A stretch of 64,000 nt of DNA, taken from assembly GCA_032622095.1 (NCBI GenBank), contig CP136069.1:42012194-42076193 (forward strand), read 5' to 3'. Positions 22,901 to 34,348 of this stretch are shown one piece after another (positions within the stretch are counted from its first letter, which is position 1; every line of letters starts with the position of its first letter). The notes under the pieces were generated by a model, which was given only the letters and a program-made list of their open reading frames with translations, ran no database searches and had not been told where the DNA came from. The position numbers and the translations under genes were made by a program. The DNA is from Siphonodentalium dalli. Lineage: Eukaryota; Mollusca; Scaphopoda; Gadilida; Siphonodentaliidae.

Positions 22901-25263
22901 AAAATTGATCAATGTTGGCCTTTGGTGCGGTATTTGGTCTGTAAACGCAGCCGATTATCCGAGAGTCATTTTTCCCTGGGTTAATTTCCACGAATATTGT
23001 TTCTATTACGTGTGGAATAAATTCACTAAGGTCGGGTCGATTTTTATAGTCAATGGAATCTTTTATGTAAAGGCATACACCACCTCTGCCATCATCGTCG
23101 TCAGCTCTGCACTTGAATTCCATAGGGTGATATCCCGGTATCTGAAAGTGCGATGCTTGTCTTATTTTAAATGTTTCAGTTAAAGCAATAACGTCGAATG
23201 AATTATTATTCGACTTTAAATCGCATAGGAGATTACACAAAGAATCGAAATTTGCATTGATGCTTCGACAGTTGAGGCTGAATATTGAAAATTTTGTTTT
23301 TTTATTTGGTTGATCTATAGTGTCTGATGGTGAAATGTATCCACATTCATTGCAGGTATTAATAGCAGAATTTAAATTATCGTCATTTTCCTGTTCCGCT
23401 TCGTTCCATTTCATTGTAAAGTTATATTCATCAGAATCCTGAACCTCACTCAAATTTACGTTAGGTGTAGCCATGAGTTCCTATACTGGAATGAATGAAA
23501 TGTATGCCCTCCGCTTCAGAATGAATTAAAGATGTAAGCATGAATATGTATAGTCCGTGCATTGTTACTAGAGCTAACCGTAATATGAAATACATATTAT
23601 TTAAAAAAAAAATTTGTATTCGGCGGGTATGTGTTTCTGGTAAGTCCTCGAATGCGTGTCAATCGACGGTCAATGAACATTTCAAATTCCGCTTGTTATT
23701 TTCTCATGAAATTATTGCCAAAAATCGCATATCTGTGATTTGACGTGTAGGCTATCTAATTGACACACAACGAGGACTTACGTCATAGTTGAAATAGATA
23801 ACTCCATAATATATATGTAGGTATATATAGACCTATGTGGCTAAATGTATGAGTGTATGCCAATAGTATGTTGAAAATACATGAACAAGAACCTATAATT
23901 AATAAAACTTTGAAGATTCATAAATGATTGCATATACGTGTATAAATGGTACACCGACTTCTGGTTGTATTTGACAAAGTATAATTTGTTTTTAAAAGAA
24001 ATCTACTGGACACAAAGTCCCAAACACAAGGCCTCATCGAGCCTACAAATCGGTATCCCTATAAAGAAGGCTTTATATGGATACCGATCTATAATTCCGA
24101 CAAAACCCTACCTCCGGGACCTATGTCCAGTAACTGTGTCTAAATTTATGAATTATTTCATCTTGATGAAGTTGACTTTATTGCGATCGGAATGTTTCGG
24201 ACCTGACTGTACTGTCACAACATGACCTAATTTAATAATAATAGATGTCAAGGTCAGTTTGATGACATGGATTCGTGAAATATCGGAGTCGTCTCGTGTG
24301 CAAGAAACTTGAAAACATCACATTTAAGCTATTCCTGATTCTTATAAAAGTTATTCGGATTTTACATACATTCAAACGGTTTGTGGAAATGTCAGGCAAT
24401 TGTTGCACAACAGTTTTATGGTGTCTTCGATACTATTTGAATGGATTCGACTAAACACGTGGTGGCTCCAGTGCAGACGATTAACCCATAGACACAGTAT
24501 GCTGTAGGCGAGCAAACATCATTCCCGAAGGCGGTGAATGGATTTGGTCATGTCTCTTTAGGATCAAATGCAATGAATATGTAGGCGACCATTATGTGAA
24601 TGTAAGTATTAATAATTAATACTAAATATATCTGTATAGCCTGTCAGAAGTTGTGTATGTTTACACACCTGTGTACATGAATGCATATCTTCTGCTTTGA
24701 CATTTTGTCATATTAAAATCAAATACTGTGTACAAAAATACAACAAAGTCATGAGTAAAGATAAGTAGGCCTATACTAATACTGGTATCATAATTCCAGT
24801 AAATACAGGGGTGTATGCATGTACATGTATTGTACGCCTGTATGTAATCATGGATATATGTTGATCATTTTGTACATTAGGGTTAAACATGGGCATGCCA
24901 TTTATGAAAATTGTGTCCATGTTAAAGGAGCATTATAAAAAAAATAAGTAAGTTTGGCATAGTGGGTTAATTGTTATTCCAGTAAACACATGCACCAATT
25001 TTGGTAACCCATCATGGGATTTATAATTGTATGCATGTATGTGTTGATCAAATCACATGTTTAAGGGTAATTACTAGAAAGGTGACAAAATTGTACCCTT
25101 CATGCAACAGTTTTCTATAATCTAAGCAATGTGTTCAGTTCTGGTATTTCTAAAAGTAATTGGTGACCCATCATGGGATTTTTATACATGTATGCATATG
25201 TTAATTTATTCATACATCCAAAGTTAAATCATACACCCAAAGTTGAATCATACATCCAAGGTT
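19979..25263 (-). mobile_element. Full-length-looking Jockey/L2-like LINE
   Basis: A 5.28-kb insertion defined by comparing U1 with U2 (junctions near 19978 and 25264, uncertain by about 10 bp). The 3' end, on the left, is poly-A followed by (ATCCT)n. The coding part is at 20337-23474. The roughly 1.8 kb upstream (23475-25263) has no ORF1; it holds three diverged repeats of about 170 bp (around 24780, 24960 and 25130) that share ATTCCAGTAAA or ACCCATCATGGGATTT, and a 20-bp triplet repeat at 25211-25265. No clear target duplication, which is not unusual for CR1/L2-type LINEs. Confidence 0.8.
20337..23474 (-). CDS. LINE ORF2: APE endonuclease + reverse transcriptase
   Basis: Intact 1045-codon frame from ATG at 23474 to stop at 20337. 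An N-terminal leader of about 60 residues precedes an apurinic-type endonuclease: SLNCRSI (N68), ALTETF (E100), SGDFNIDLLNF (D212, N214) and VSDHFGIF (D279, H280). The reverse transcriptase follows: SNYRPISILPAISKLLEKI (about 588), ALFLDLSKAFD (D663), GVPQGSILGPIIFLIYVND (about 719) and the catalytic SYADDTTLV (D751, D752). The C terminus ends with a Cys-rich CNNQRCPDC (about 1032-1040), possibly nucleic-acid binding. Such proteins nick target DNA and prime cDNA synthesis at the nick. The absence of stops or frameshifts sets it apart from every other LINE here and suggests recent activity. The clade (Jockey, Rex1/L2 or CR1) cannot be fixed by eye. Confidence 0.93.
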   Translation of the reverse strand: MATPNVNLSEVQDSDEYNFTMKWNEAEQENDDNLNSAINTCNECGYISPSDTIDQPNKKTKFSIFSLNCRSINANFDSLCNLLCDLKSNNNSFDVIALTETFKIRQASHFQIPGYHPMEFKCRADDDDGRGGVCLYIKDSIDYKNRPDLSEFIPHVIETIFVEINPGKNDSRIIGCVYRPNTAPKANIDQFLKKFDDILEKISNHKSYISGDFNIDLLNFNSHTKTNDFINNIFTRGFVPRITKPTRMTDHSATLIDNIYTNNLQGDCKSGIITCDVSDHFGIFYSESNQKRQNSTNNNEATTNQRSFSPDNIIIFKNLLKSCTFDSVTSCRSVDQAYEIFLDIYMNAYELAFPIKSRHIPKKFIKRNPWMTSGLIKSSIVKNQLYLRKLNKPTETNVNKYLSYRTLYNKLIRKSKNIYYTNILEVNKNNLKKTWEILKGALKMNGNTNNNPKTFTENGIELENSKLISEKFNDFFSKIGRETRQLNEHENDSHFTDFLHNRRPDDINFKIIPTSMQEIILTCFSMTGKVSRDFNGISTKLIKETIEEIAPALLHIFNLSLEHGIVPDKMKISKVVPIPKNNTTHEISNYRPISILPAISKLLEKIMHKRLLDFLNEQNILYKHQYGFRPNHSTFHPVLHLLDQVVSNNDKMTRDSTLALFLDLSKAFDTINHDILLHKLDHYGIRGTAYSWFQSYLKNRRQYVELNGIKSKLTEVTCGVPQGSILGPIIFLIYVNDMSNSTTMDILSYADDTTLVTGGKNGILVESYVNNELRNIFAWCCSNKLVINTKKSNYMLIHPENNDDKWNFIKVYLNNTELNKIGNLEHESSTKFLGIHIDENLTFKKHVSFVCSKMVNAIYHINKVKHFFPGSALKTLYYALIQSHLVYAVQIWGHVPAVKKIFMLQKRAIRVICNKKYRSHTEPLFKKENILKIYDIHKVQAAVFMHDWYHMRLIESFTDIFSKRKTGPATRQKHPLFLKKPRTSWSQQLPFHSFPTIWNNLDNEFTSYQSRHTFKRRLHADCIKKYAATIKCNNQRCPDCVVAPQ

Positions 25264-26050
25264 AAATCGGCACATGCACTCATAAGCAAATTGCTTTTAC
25301 TTGACAGACTTCTTGGTCCAGTATTGACTCGATTATGGAGCCTTTATTCAGTTTCAGAGGAGCCTGTGTCAAATTTGCGCACATTTTGATCATTTGAACA
25401 TTTTAATTTAAAAAAATATTTAATTAAATTTAAAACAAACAAATATTAATATAAATTTTAAATATTGTTCCTTGTTAGATACAACTCCTTACTCAATTTA
25501 ACAGCACAATTTAAAAAAAAATTAAATTTTCTTATTTTCAAATCAGTTTTAGAACAGTTGCGAACAGACAAACGGACATACATATATACAGCTCCTATAC
25601 CCTTTAATATATACAAATATAAATGTAAATACACCAAAGTGTGTCTTTGCGGGTAAAGCATCGTGTAGAAAATATATCACAAACAAAGTGATATAAACAG
25701 CGCGTGAAACTCGTGCTGATAGACATGCCCTTTGTCAGATGATTTAAACCCACAAAGAGATAGGATTAATGGTCCGTGAGCGATACTCATTTTTCAATGA
25801 ATAAATCCAATGAGCGTGCACGTGTTCGGGATAATATATGACATGTCAATAACCATTATATCGGCTTGTCTTTTGGTCCGATTGGTAAGAGGGTAGTTTG
25901 ACTGCTTGCTCATATCACCGAATCGAGTTGTCAATTAGCTGGAAACTGAACGACAAAAACGCCCACTTAGACCCGGTTTGGCTGGACCGCCAATGTAGGT
26001 TTAAACCAGGTTTAAACTCGGAGGTTTAAACCTGAGATGACGAATCCGGC

Positions 26051-27312
26051 AAGTGTGTTTCGCGTTAATCACGATTCGGCGATCATCAAAATATGTCGAC
26101 AAATTGATCAAATACTTATATAAGATTTAGTAAGTGGAATTACCTGTTAGAATGACAGAAACTGTCGTCTCTAATAATAACCTATCTACACAAATAATAA
26201 ATAATTGTCATTAAAGGCCCATTTAATTTTCGAGTCACCGATTATTTTGTTAGTGCCTTGATATACGGCTTTAATAACAATCTATGACATAAAATATGAT
26301 TAAAATACTATAATCATCACCATTCGGAACGTCTGCTAAAAGCAACATATTTCAATTATTATTTAATTCTAATCCGGACTCGCCAGTTGAGGGACACATT
26401 CTCCGAAAGTTGCCGTTGCGCTGTGGATTCAGCTAGTGTGAGCTAGATTACTATCCAATTGTATTTGTTTATGCCCTTTTTATTTCGTGATTTAAAGACA
26501 CCCCCACCATATACGTTATCATTGCATAAGACATTTGTTCCATTTTAACAGGTTAATAGAACATAAAAAATAATGACAATCGACGACTGTCGTTATACAT
26601 ATGCATCACCATGCAACACATCACCAGAATATCCTTAATAACGCTATCAGATTGAGCTTAAATCGCGAATTTTTGAAAACGCTCTTTAAAATCACCATTA
26701 ATTGGCAATGATAAGCCAAAACGCTCTTTATAAAATGTGATTTTTTTCTTTCTGGCGTCGCCAACACGAAACCTAGTAAAACTGCCTCATTCAGAAGTCG
26801 ACAGCTTTTCGTAATTGATTAACATTTTTTGACTGGACACCGGGAAGGGACCAGGACCACATACCGATAATTTTGAAATCCGAACATGAAAACTGTCTAT
26901 AAAAGGTAAATTCAGGAAAATATTTGTTGTTTTTCATTCATTAGCAGTTTTTGACTGGCCCACGGTCGGATCGGTTGGAAAACATTTTTGATATTAGAAC
27001 TTGAAAACTTGAAAAATTCCTATATCATCTAAGATGTTCTGAAGCTTTCCAACACGACACGCCCCAATGAATGGAAAATGTCCAATGGCCATTTCCGTCG
27101 TAAGTTTTGACCAAAGTAAAAATATATGCGATTGATGGTCTCAAAAACCAAAAAAATCATAGCTAATTACTAATTACACCCCCTCCTCCATCACTCATTT
27201 TGCCATATTGGAGTCTCTGTTACGATAGTCGTTTTGTTTATCTTATTATTCGATATTCTCGATCGGAGTATACTGTATCCATAAAATAATCCCGTACGTA
27301 TTCGTAAATAAT
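26051..27312. other. No gene seen
   Basis: AT-rich, no ORF of note and no recognised repeat. Confidence 0.4.
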
Positions 27313-27357
27313 GCCCACGGGTATTCTTACAAGAATACCCGTGGGGGGGGGGGGGGG
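27313..27357. repeat. Perfect hairpin followed by G tract
   Basis: CCCACGGGTATTCTT and AAGAATACCCGTGGG are separated by 2 nt; the right arm runs straight into about 15 consecutive G. A related imperfect hairpin (GGGTGTTATAAGAACACCC) follows at 27370-27390. Confidence 0.75.
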
Positions 27358-28066
27358 CTTGTATCAGGCGTGGGTGTTATAAGAACACCCATGTTACCCA
27401 AATGCTCGAGCTCGAGGACAAATGGATAAGACGCAGGTGGGTTTTAAACTAAGTTGACACTCTATGGGAAAATATCCAACAATCTTCTGTCACGCCATAT
27501 ACTTGTGACCATGGACTTGGGTAACCTGTGTATGTTGTGAAAATGTTGGTCTATCAATAGACTGCGGTTCTTGTGACAACGCGTGTCCATTGTTTAGTGA
27601 TTCGCAATGGCGACTTATCTACAAACCGCATGCCAAAGATGAGTAAAAATAGCCAAACCCACATTTTACCAAAATTTCATGATAATTCTAAATTTATTTT
27701 CTAAAAACTGTCTGGAATATCCACAAATTTGAAATTTTGTAGATACGAATATTGTGACACAAAATTTAAGAACCATTATCCCGAATATATTATAGCCGGA
27801 TTTACTGTACTTATATGGCATGAAAACTATTTTAAAATTTCACTGATTTCAAGTACCAAGAACTTCTGTAAAATATTGCAGTTTCATATTATATCTGAAG
27901 ATCATGGATAAGAACTTAAATTTTCTTGATTCAAGAAATATCATTATTAGTGTTCTATATTTTACAATTTTATGTCATGCCTGTTGACCAATGAACACTT
28001 GGGATGAGATTAGTTCTAGGTCATAGGTACATATCCAGACCCCGGCTGATCACTATATCTAAAAAG
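27358..28066. other. No gene seen
   Basis: A 60-codon ORF without a domain; otherwise nothing recognised. Confidence 0.4.
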
Positions 28067-28447
28067 TTAAAGGAACGGGCGGCGTTTGTTGCAGAAATAT
28101 TCATATTTGTTCAAATCGCCATCAACAGAAGGAATATTAAAATATATATAGTTTTGTTCATATGCCAAACATAATCAGCGCGTTCAAGACGTACGATGAT
28201 GTACATAAACAAGAGCCTGCTCGTGGTACCTAAGTTCTGCTTCTGTTTACATAACACCTCGCAATTCTATTGGTTAATCACACACAAATGATATGCTCTT
28301 TATTATTTCCATATCAGGAAAACAGTAACAAAGAACGCTCTTTATGTTTACCATATCCGGATCTAAACAAAAGCCAGGTTCTGTAACGTGTTTTGCTTTT
28401 GTTTACATAACAAAGGAAACACATTTGACCATAACATACTGTTTATG

Positions 28448-31400
28448 TATTTTTTAATTATGTCACAATTGTATTCTCGACCTATGCTTATGTCCCCGAA
28501 TTTTCCTTTTGCTTTCTGTATCCACTGGACTGCCATTTTTGATCTCGACTCGGCTTTTCCCTTTGACTTTCGCTTTTGCCCAACGGCTCTACTCTACGCC
28601 AGTTTTCTGATGACTGGCTGTCATACACCTTACCCGTTTGATATATTATGTATTTTCTATTCACTATTTCAATTCATACCATATGATGGATACATTACAC
28701 ATTGCTTCTCTTAATGCGTGTGGTCTTCGCACTCAGAAGACTGTTCGAGCAATTCGATACCTTTTCCTGTTTGATAGGGTGGACGTGCTTTTCCTCCAGG
28801 AAACGCACGTGGACAACTATCAACATGGTCAATGTCTAAATTCCCAACTTGACTGTCAAGGATTTTGGTCTTTTGGTTCTACACACTCACGCGGCACAGC
28901 AATTTTATTTAGAAATTCACTTAACGTTAAAGTCACGCGATACTTTTCGGATATGGAGGGCCGCCTCGTTGGTGTCGATGTTGACATCAACGGGGTGGCT
29001 TTCCGTCTCCTTTCCTTTTATGGCCCTCAATTCTTTGATCAAGATCGTGAACTAATTTTTCAAACTTTAATTCCCCATTTAGTAACTAGTCGCAAGACAA
29101 TTTTAGGTGGCGACTTTAATTTTATAGTTGATTCTAGATACGATAAAGTTGGTGGTCGGGTTCATATCCCCACTTTCGCCAAAGATTGGCACCAAAAATT
29201 CATTAGCTTCGGCCTCGTTGATTTTTATAGACAGAGTAACCCCACTACTGTACACACCACTCGTCACTCCCCCACCGTGCATACACGCCTAGATAGATTT
29301 TATATCTCGCATTCTCTTTTAAATATTCCTCCCAAACTTTTCCCCATTCTGATCATGACGTAATTAGTTTGTATTTTAACAACACTCCCAAATCTGCTAT
29401 TGGTCCCAGCTATTGGAAAGCGAATACTTCTTTGTTTAAAGACACTGATTTTCGTTTGGACTTTGTCGCCTTTTGGTATGATCGCACCGCTTCTGTGTAT
29501 GGCAGTGATATCACACAGACGTGGTGGGATAAAATCAAGGCTGACATTCGGTCTTATATCCAGAATTGTGCTAATACTAAAGCCATGAATAACAGAGCCA
29601 CCCTTCGTAGATTAGAAAAAAATTATAAACGTTTACTCCAATCCGAAAAACAGTTTCCAGGACAATACATTGCTCAACTTGCTCCCCTTCGTGACAGTAT
29701 TAAATCTTACCATGCAGCTAACGCTGAAGGAGCTTATATTAGATCACGCTCTAATGTCTTAAACTCACATGATGGGTCAGCTCAATACTTTCATTCGTTA
29801 GAACGCACGCGCAGTGCAAAAAAAATTATTTCCTCCATCACAACTGACGGTATTACTTATACCAAAACTTAAACCAATTTACAAATTATTGGTCACAGTT
29901 ATTTACTCGTGAAGACACGGACCCACAGGCAGCTGACCCTTTCTTACATGACCTACCTCAATTATCAGTTTCTGACGCGGATCTCCCTGAAGCCCCCCTT
30001 CGCATTGAAGAATTAAATACCGCTCTTTCCGATATGGCCTCTGGTAAATCCCCTGGTCCCGATGGACTCCCAGCAGAATTTTATAAGACCTTTGCACCCC
30101 AGATTTTGCCCCGTTTATTACAACTATACATTAACTGTATTCATGATAAACTACCATTGTCCCAACGCACATCACTTATTACCATGCTGCCCAAAGACCC
30201 CACTCATCCTGAAATTGTGTCAAAGTATCGCCCCATTAGTCTGTTAAATGTAGATTACAAAATTTTGTCCAAATCACTTTGTAATCGCCTTAAATCAGTT
30301 ATTGGCTCCATTGTTCATGAAGACCAAACGTGCGGAGTTCCAGGGCGCACCATCTTAGATAATTTACATCTATTACGCAATATTCAGGATTATTGTCAAT
30401 TGAAAAATCTACCCTGTGCCTTTGTCAGCATAGATCAACAAAAAGCCTTTGATCGGGTAGACCATACATATTTATTTAATACACTTTCTTCCTTTGGATT
30501 TGGGGCAAACTTTATTGCTTGGGTACGACTTTTATATACTGACATTTATTCTAGTCTCTTAATTAACCAGTTTATCACAGATCCCTTCCCCGTAACTAGG
30601 TCAGTCCGACAAGGTTGCAATCTTTCTCCCCTGTTGTACATTTTATGCCTAGAACCCCTTTTAAATCATTTTCGCGCTAACCCCTCGATTGTTGGGTTAA
30701 CGGTACCTGGAGAACTTATCCCCTTTAAAATGACAGCTTATGCCGATGACGTCACACTAGTTCTTACCACAGATGCTTCCACCGGAGAAACACTGAAAAC
30801 ATTAGATCATTTTGGTTCGGCATCTGGTGCCAAGTTAAATATAACTAAATCAGTAGGCCTATTCCTAGGTAGTTGGAGTCGTCGTTCAGACACACCGTAC
30901 GGTCTCACGTGGTCTAAATCGCACAAAATTCTGGGTCTGCTTTTTGGTTCTGCAGTCTCCACAGATGACCAATTTCATAATTTATTTAAGAAATTTTCTA
31001 AAACTCTACAGTTTGGCCGCACCATCAATTTAGCGCAATTTACGAAAGCTTCTTACCTTAATGTTTATTGCTTCAGCAAATTGTGGTATTATATCTCCGT
31101 CGTTCCCTTACCAGGCCCTTATATTACACTTTTCCAGAGAGCTGCATTTAGCTTTTTTTGGACCGTTAGGATTGAACCCCTCCCTAGGTCTTTACTTTAC
31201 GCACCCAAACAGGCAGGTGGCGCTGATATTGTACATTTACCTTCCAAATGTTACACTATCCATTTTATAACCCACCCTACAGTACGTTGGTCCGTTTTTG
31301 CCATTTATTGGATAGGATTTCACTTACGAGACTTTGTTGACTCTAAGGCTATTTACACTCACTTAATTACTCCCCACACCTCTCTTCCCAAGATCACCAC

Positions 31401-32227
31401 CCTCTATCCAAAATTACCCCTTACTTTGCTCTGGCTCAATCTTCACCATGACCACATAGACCCCGCTATTCGCGGTACCCTATATCGCCTCATTCATGGG
31501 GTATTGTATACAAGAACTCGCGCACAGCGATTTTTAAGTTACCCTATTTATACTAAATGCCCATTATGCCACAAGGCACCCGAAGACCTACAACATCTTT
31601 TTGTAGCGTGTGAGGTCGTTATTCCATTATGGAATACAGTATTTACTTGGATTAATAATTTCAATCCCGGTAACAAATTTCGTACTCATTTAGGCCACAT
31701 TCGTTTTCTTATCGTCCGAGCACGTAATCCCTTACACCGTGCTCTAGCACTCATTTTAATTACGGAAGCTATCGCTACAATTTGGAATATCCGAAACCCC
31801 CTACATTCCTCTCAGAAAGCCTCCAAATATCGCATGTCTACTCGAACCGTATACCCCTCACAAATCCCCGTATTACGCTTTTTATCACGCATTCGCACCC
31901 GGGTCCTAATAGATCAAAATCGATTATCAACACCCAGCTTTAATGAATTGTGGCTTCAATCTGATGACATTTGCGAGCTTGATGAGAATGACCTACTTTC
32001 GTTTAAATTTTAATACGACACCAGTACGTCTCTGTTTTCCATACACTCTGTCTTGTTCTAAACCGTTTTATTTTAGGTACTTGCTGTGTCTTTGTATACA
32101 TATGCCTAATTTGTCTTTTTAGTTTCTATTTTCAGGCAGTTTCTGTGAGCCACGTCCACACATGTCTTTGATATTTTACAAATTTGTATTGTTAACCTAA
32201 TAAAAAAAAAACAAAAAAAAACAAACA
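28448..32227 (+). mobile_element. Tx1/L1-like LINE with target duplication
   Basis: A 3.78-kb insertion in K copy B. AACATACTGTTTATG is present at 28433-28447 and 32228-32242; the first three bases on the right could belong to the A-rich tail, so the duplication is 12-15 bp. The empty site is visible in K copy A (1641-1660). The 3' tail is A-rich with interspersed C (32200-32230). About 235 bp precede the ORF2 start and no ORF1 is present, so the copy is 5'-truncated or belongs to a one-ORF form. Confidence 0.9.
28683..32013 (+). pseudogene. Tx1/L1-like LINE ORF2, two frameshifts
   Basis: Endonuclease first: IASLNACGLR, LFLQETHV, ILGGDFNF and, after a frameshift in the TTTTCCCC run near 29350, SDHDVISLYF. 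A second frameshift near 29870 precedes NQFTNYWSQLF. The reverse transcriptase is then open to 32013: GKSPGPDGLPAEFY, KYRPISLLNVDYKILSK, SIDQQKAFDRVDH, SVRQGCNLSPLLYILCLEPL and the catalytic TAYADDVTLVL. A C-terminal CPLCHKAPEDLQHLFVAC zinc-knuckle-like motif follows. FDRVDH, the SVRQGC-LSPLL phrase and CLEPL are typical of the L1/Tx1 group. Only two one-base lesions separate it from an open frame. The sense strand is C/T-rich, unlike the other LINEs. Confidence 0.9.
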
Positions 32228-32362
32228 AACATACTGTTTATGCCATATTTATGATTGGTATAAGATCAAAGTCTGTCTATATTTTACTATTCTTTCTGTT
32301 TATGGCGGTTTTTGACGGAGCTGAGTGTTTTAACAGCATACCAACGCCGCCCGTATCTATAA

Positions 32363-32965
32363 TTTCTTCCTGCTTGGGTAGACCAGACTGCATAGCAACA
32401 TTTGCTTCCGTTGGGCTTATAGCACTACAGGTTCTTAACACAAGATGAGATGTAATATTTACAAAGCTTGTCTGTGTTACACTAAATCATACACTGAAAC
32501 TGGTGATCCAACTGCCAATTGGGTCACCCGTTTTATACCCCAATAACACACAAACCGTAACACGACGTCACAAATTGTTGACATAATCACTAAAAACAGT
32601 CAGCATAATAATTGGGCGTGCTTTTCAAAGTTCACACGAATTGCATCTGAAGCCATTTATTTATATCGATCACGCGTGATCGTTGCTAAGTGTTTGGATT
32701 ATATTTTCTGCAGATTTTGTGAAAATAAATAATAATACACTCAGCATTTTATGGGAATAAAGCATCAAAAGCTATATAAATATAATAATTGAATGTGGTG
32801 GATGTGTGTGTGTTATTGTGGGTCACGATACTAACCGCTTCTTGGTTCACACAATGTGCCCCAACACCGCCTTATCCCAATAACACACATCCATTACATT
32901 GATTTCTGAAATAAATACTTTTTCTGAACCAAAGCACAAACCATAGGTATAACCAACATACCCTC
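32363..32965. other. Possible decayed inverted-repeat element
   Basis: CCCCAATAACACACA at about 32537 and TGTGTGTTATTGTGGG at about 32808 are inverted, and CCCAATAACACACAT recurs at 32876. This may be a MITE of about 280 bp; no target duplication seen. Confidence 0.35.
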
Positions 32966-32969
32966 GCAG

Positions 32970-33300
32970 AAATACGCACATAATCGACCTATTATGTGAA
33001 ATAGGTACATAATGTGATTATATGATTCTGAAATAAGCAGATAAAAGACACTTACCTGCTTTTACGTTTTTATGACGCGACCACAGTGAAAAACACATGT
33101 TAAAGAGCGTGCGCCTGAAAAGTCTGAGTTGGCTTATTTGTGTCATTGTCAGTACATAATCTTATTAGAATCGCCTCATTATGAGTCGATCGTGTGATTA
33201 ATATTTTCTCACATTCAACACATTATCGACTCAAAATGAGGCGATTCAAAGCAGCTTATCGACCCAAAAAAAGTTCAATTATAAGCAGATAATGTGTTGT
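32970..33300 (+). mobile_element. MITE family V, copy 1
   Basis: About 350-bp repeat whose left side reads CGCACATAATCGACC and whose right side reads ATAAGCAGATAATGTG. Internal AATCGCCTCATTATGAGTCG and its inverted partner near 33230 form a second inverted pair. Further copies are at 35574-35930 and 53849-54205. Confidence 0.7.
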
Positions 33301-33350
33301 TTTTCTGGATAACAGTCTGTTATAACATAACGAGGCAGTCACGAGGACTC

Positions 33351-33429
33351 AATTTGGGCTAGAAAAGAAACTTCTCTCCACACAGCCGACTCGGCTGTAT
33401 GGAGAGAAGTTTCTTTTCTAGCCCAAATT
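33351..33429. repeat. 79-bp perfect palindrome
   Basis: AATTTGGGCTAGAAAAGAAA... pairs with its complement across a very short centre CAGCCGACTCGGCTG. The right arm has one mismatch. Origin unknown; no target duplication noted. Confidence 0.75.
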
Positions 33430-33952
33430 TGACTTGACGGTACATTACATGTAAGTATCAACTACATAAATGTTACTTCTCATGTTACTTCTCATGTCGT
33501 TTGTTTTGGTAAAGACGATTTTAAACACATGTTGCCGTTCATATATTCGAGCACCATTTGCTTTTTTTATAAGACGAAAAAACCTACTAACTGTACCAGC
33601 CAAACTTGCCAGTGTATGACGTTACACTAACACTAAGGTTATTTAACGTAATATTCTACCTATGTTGTATCTCAGGAACCGAGCCGGCTACAGCCGGTTT
33701 GGATAATATACCACGAATCATACCCCCGTAGAAATAATTCAATGTTTATTTCGATATTGACTCACAAAAATCATACAATCTCGAGCTGGGACCACCCCCT
33801 ACTATGAAGGAGAATATTAAGGAACAAGTATTAACAAATATATATAAACTTTGCGTTGTGTGTTCAATGTTATAAAGGATAATAACGTTCCCTGTCAGAA
33901 CGGGTCAGAATAAAAGGTCCCCATAATTTGAACTGGATGTGATAAATGTACT
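33430..33952. other. No gene seen
   Basis: No recognised feature. Confidence 0.4.
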
Positions 33953-33956
33953 TTAA

Positions 33957-34344
33957 CCCTTTACCCAACAGAACGGCCCTGTGCCAATGCATTCTCTTAT
34001 ATATGCGAGTCGACCATAGGTCGCCTCGCATATATAAGAGAATGCATTGGCTTAACACATTAAAAATTATAAAATTGTTAAAGAATGTAAGAAAAAATGG
34101 TAAAAAGTGTTAATTTTTTTTTTTAGGCCAATGCATTCTCTTATATATGCGAGGCGACCTATGGTCGACTCGCATATATAAGAGAATGTATTGGCACAGG
34201 GTATAACTGTAACTATCACAATGTGGTCGAGGAGCCGGTTCCAATGATATCCATATGTGTATGGTTCTATTGAGACAGACCGAAGATATTTTAGGCTGTT
34301 GAAGCTTTATTTGGCCGGTTTTGGCCGGTTTGTTGGGTAAAGGG
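33957..34344. mobile_element. piggyBac-like MITE P3, intact ends
   Basis: 388 bp with TTAA at 33953-33956 and 34345-34348. Termini are CCCTTTACCCAACA and TGTTGGGTAAAGGG. Palindromes are at 33984-34050 and 34128-34194, in opposite orientation around an A/T-rich spacer. Same orientation as P1. Confidence 0.88.
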
Positions 34345-34348
34345 TTAA

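Larger units (their letters stand above)
19010..26050 (+). mobile_element. Inverted-repeat element U1, split by a LINE
   Basis: About 1.76 kb of element U in two parts, 19010-19978 and 25264-26050. Ends read GATTCGTCATCTCAGGTTTA and its complement ending GATGACGAATCCGGC. Each end is rich in GGTTTAAACC words. An inner copy of the same terminal sequence bounds 19107-19433, a MITE nested in the element. U2 at 42164-44015 is the same element, inverted and without the LINE. No transposase was seen. Confidence 0.75.
28071..32358 (+). mobile_element. MITE family K, copy B (split by Tx1-like LINE)
   Basis: Left part 28071-28447 begins AGGAACGGGCGGCGTT after TTAA (28067-28070). Right part 32228-32358 ends AACGCCGCCCGTATCT before ATAA (32359-32362), a decayed TTAA. 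Without the LINE and its target duplication the element is about 493 bp. Confidence 0.85.
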
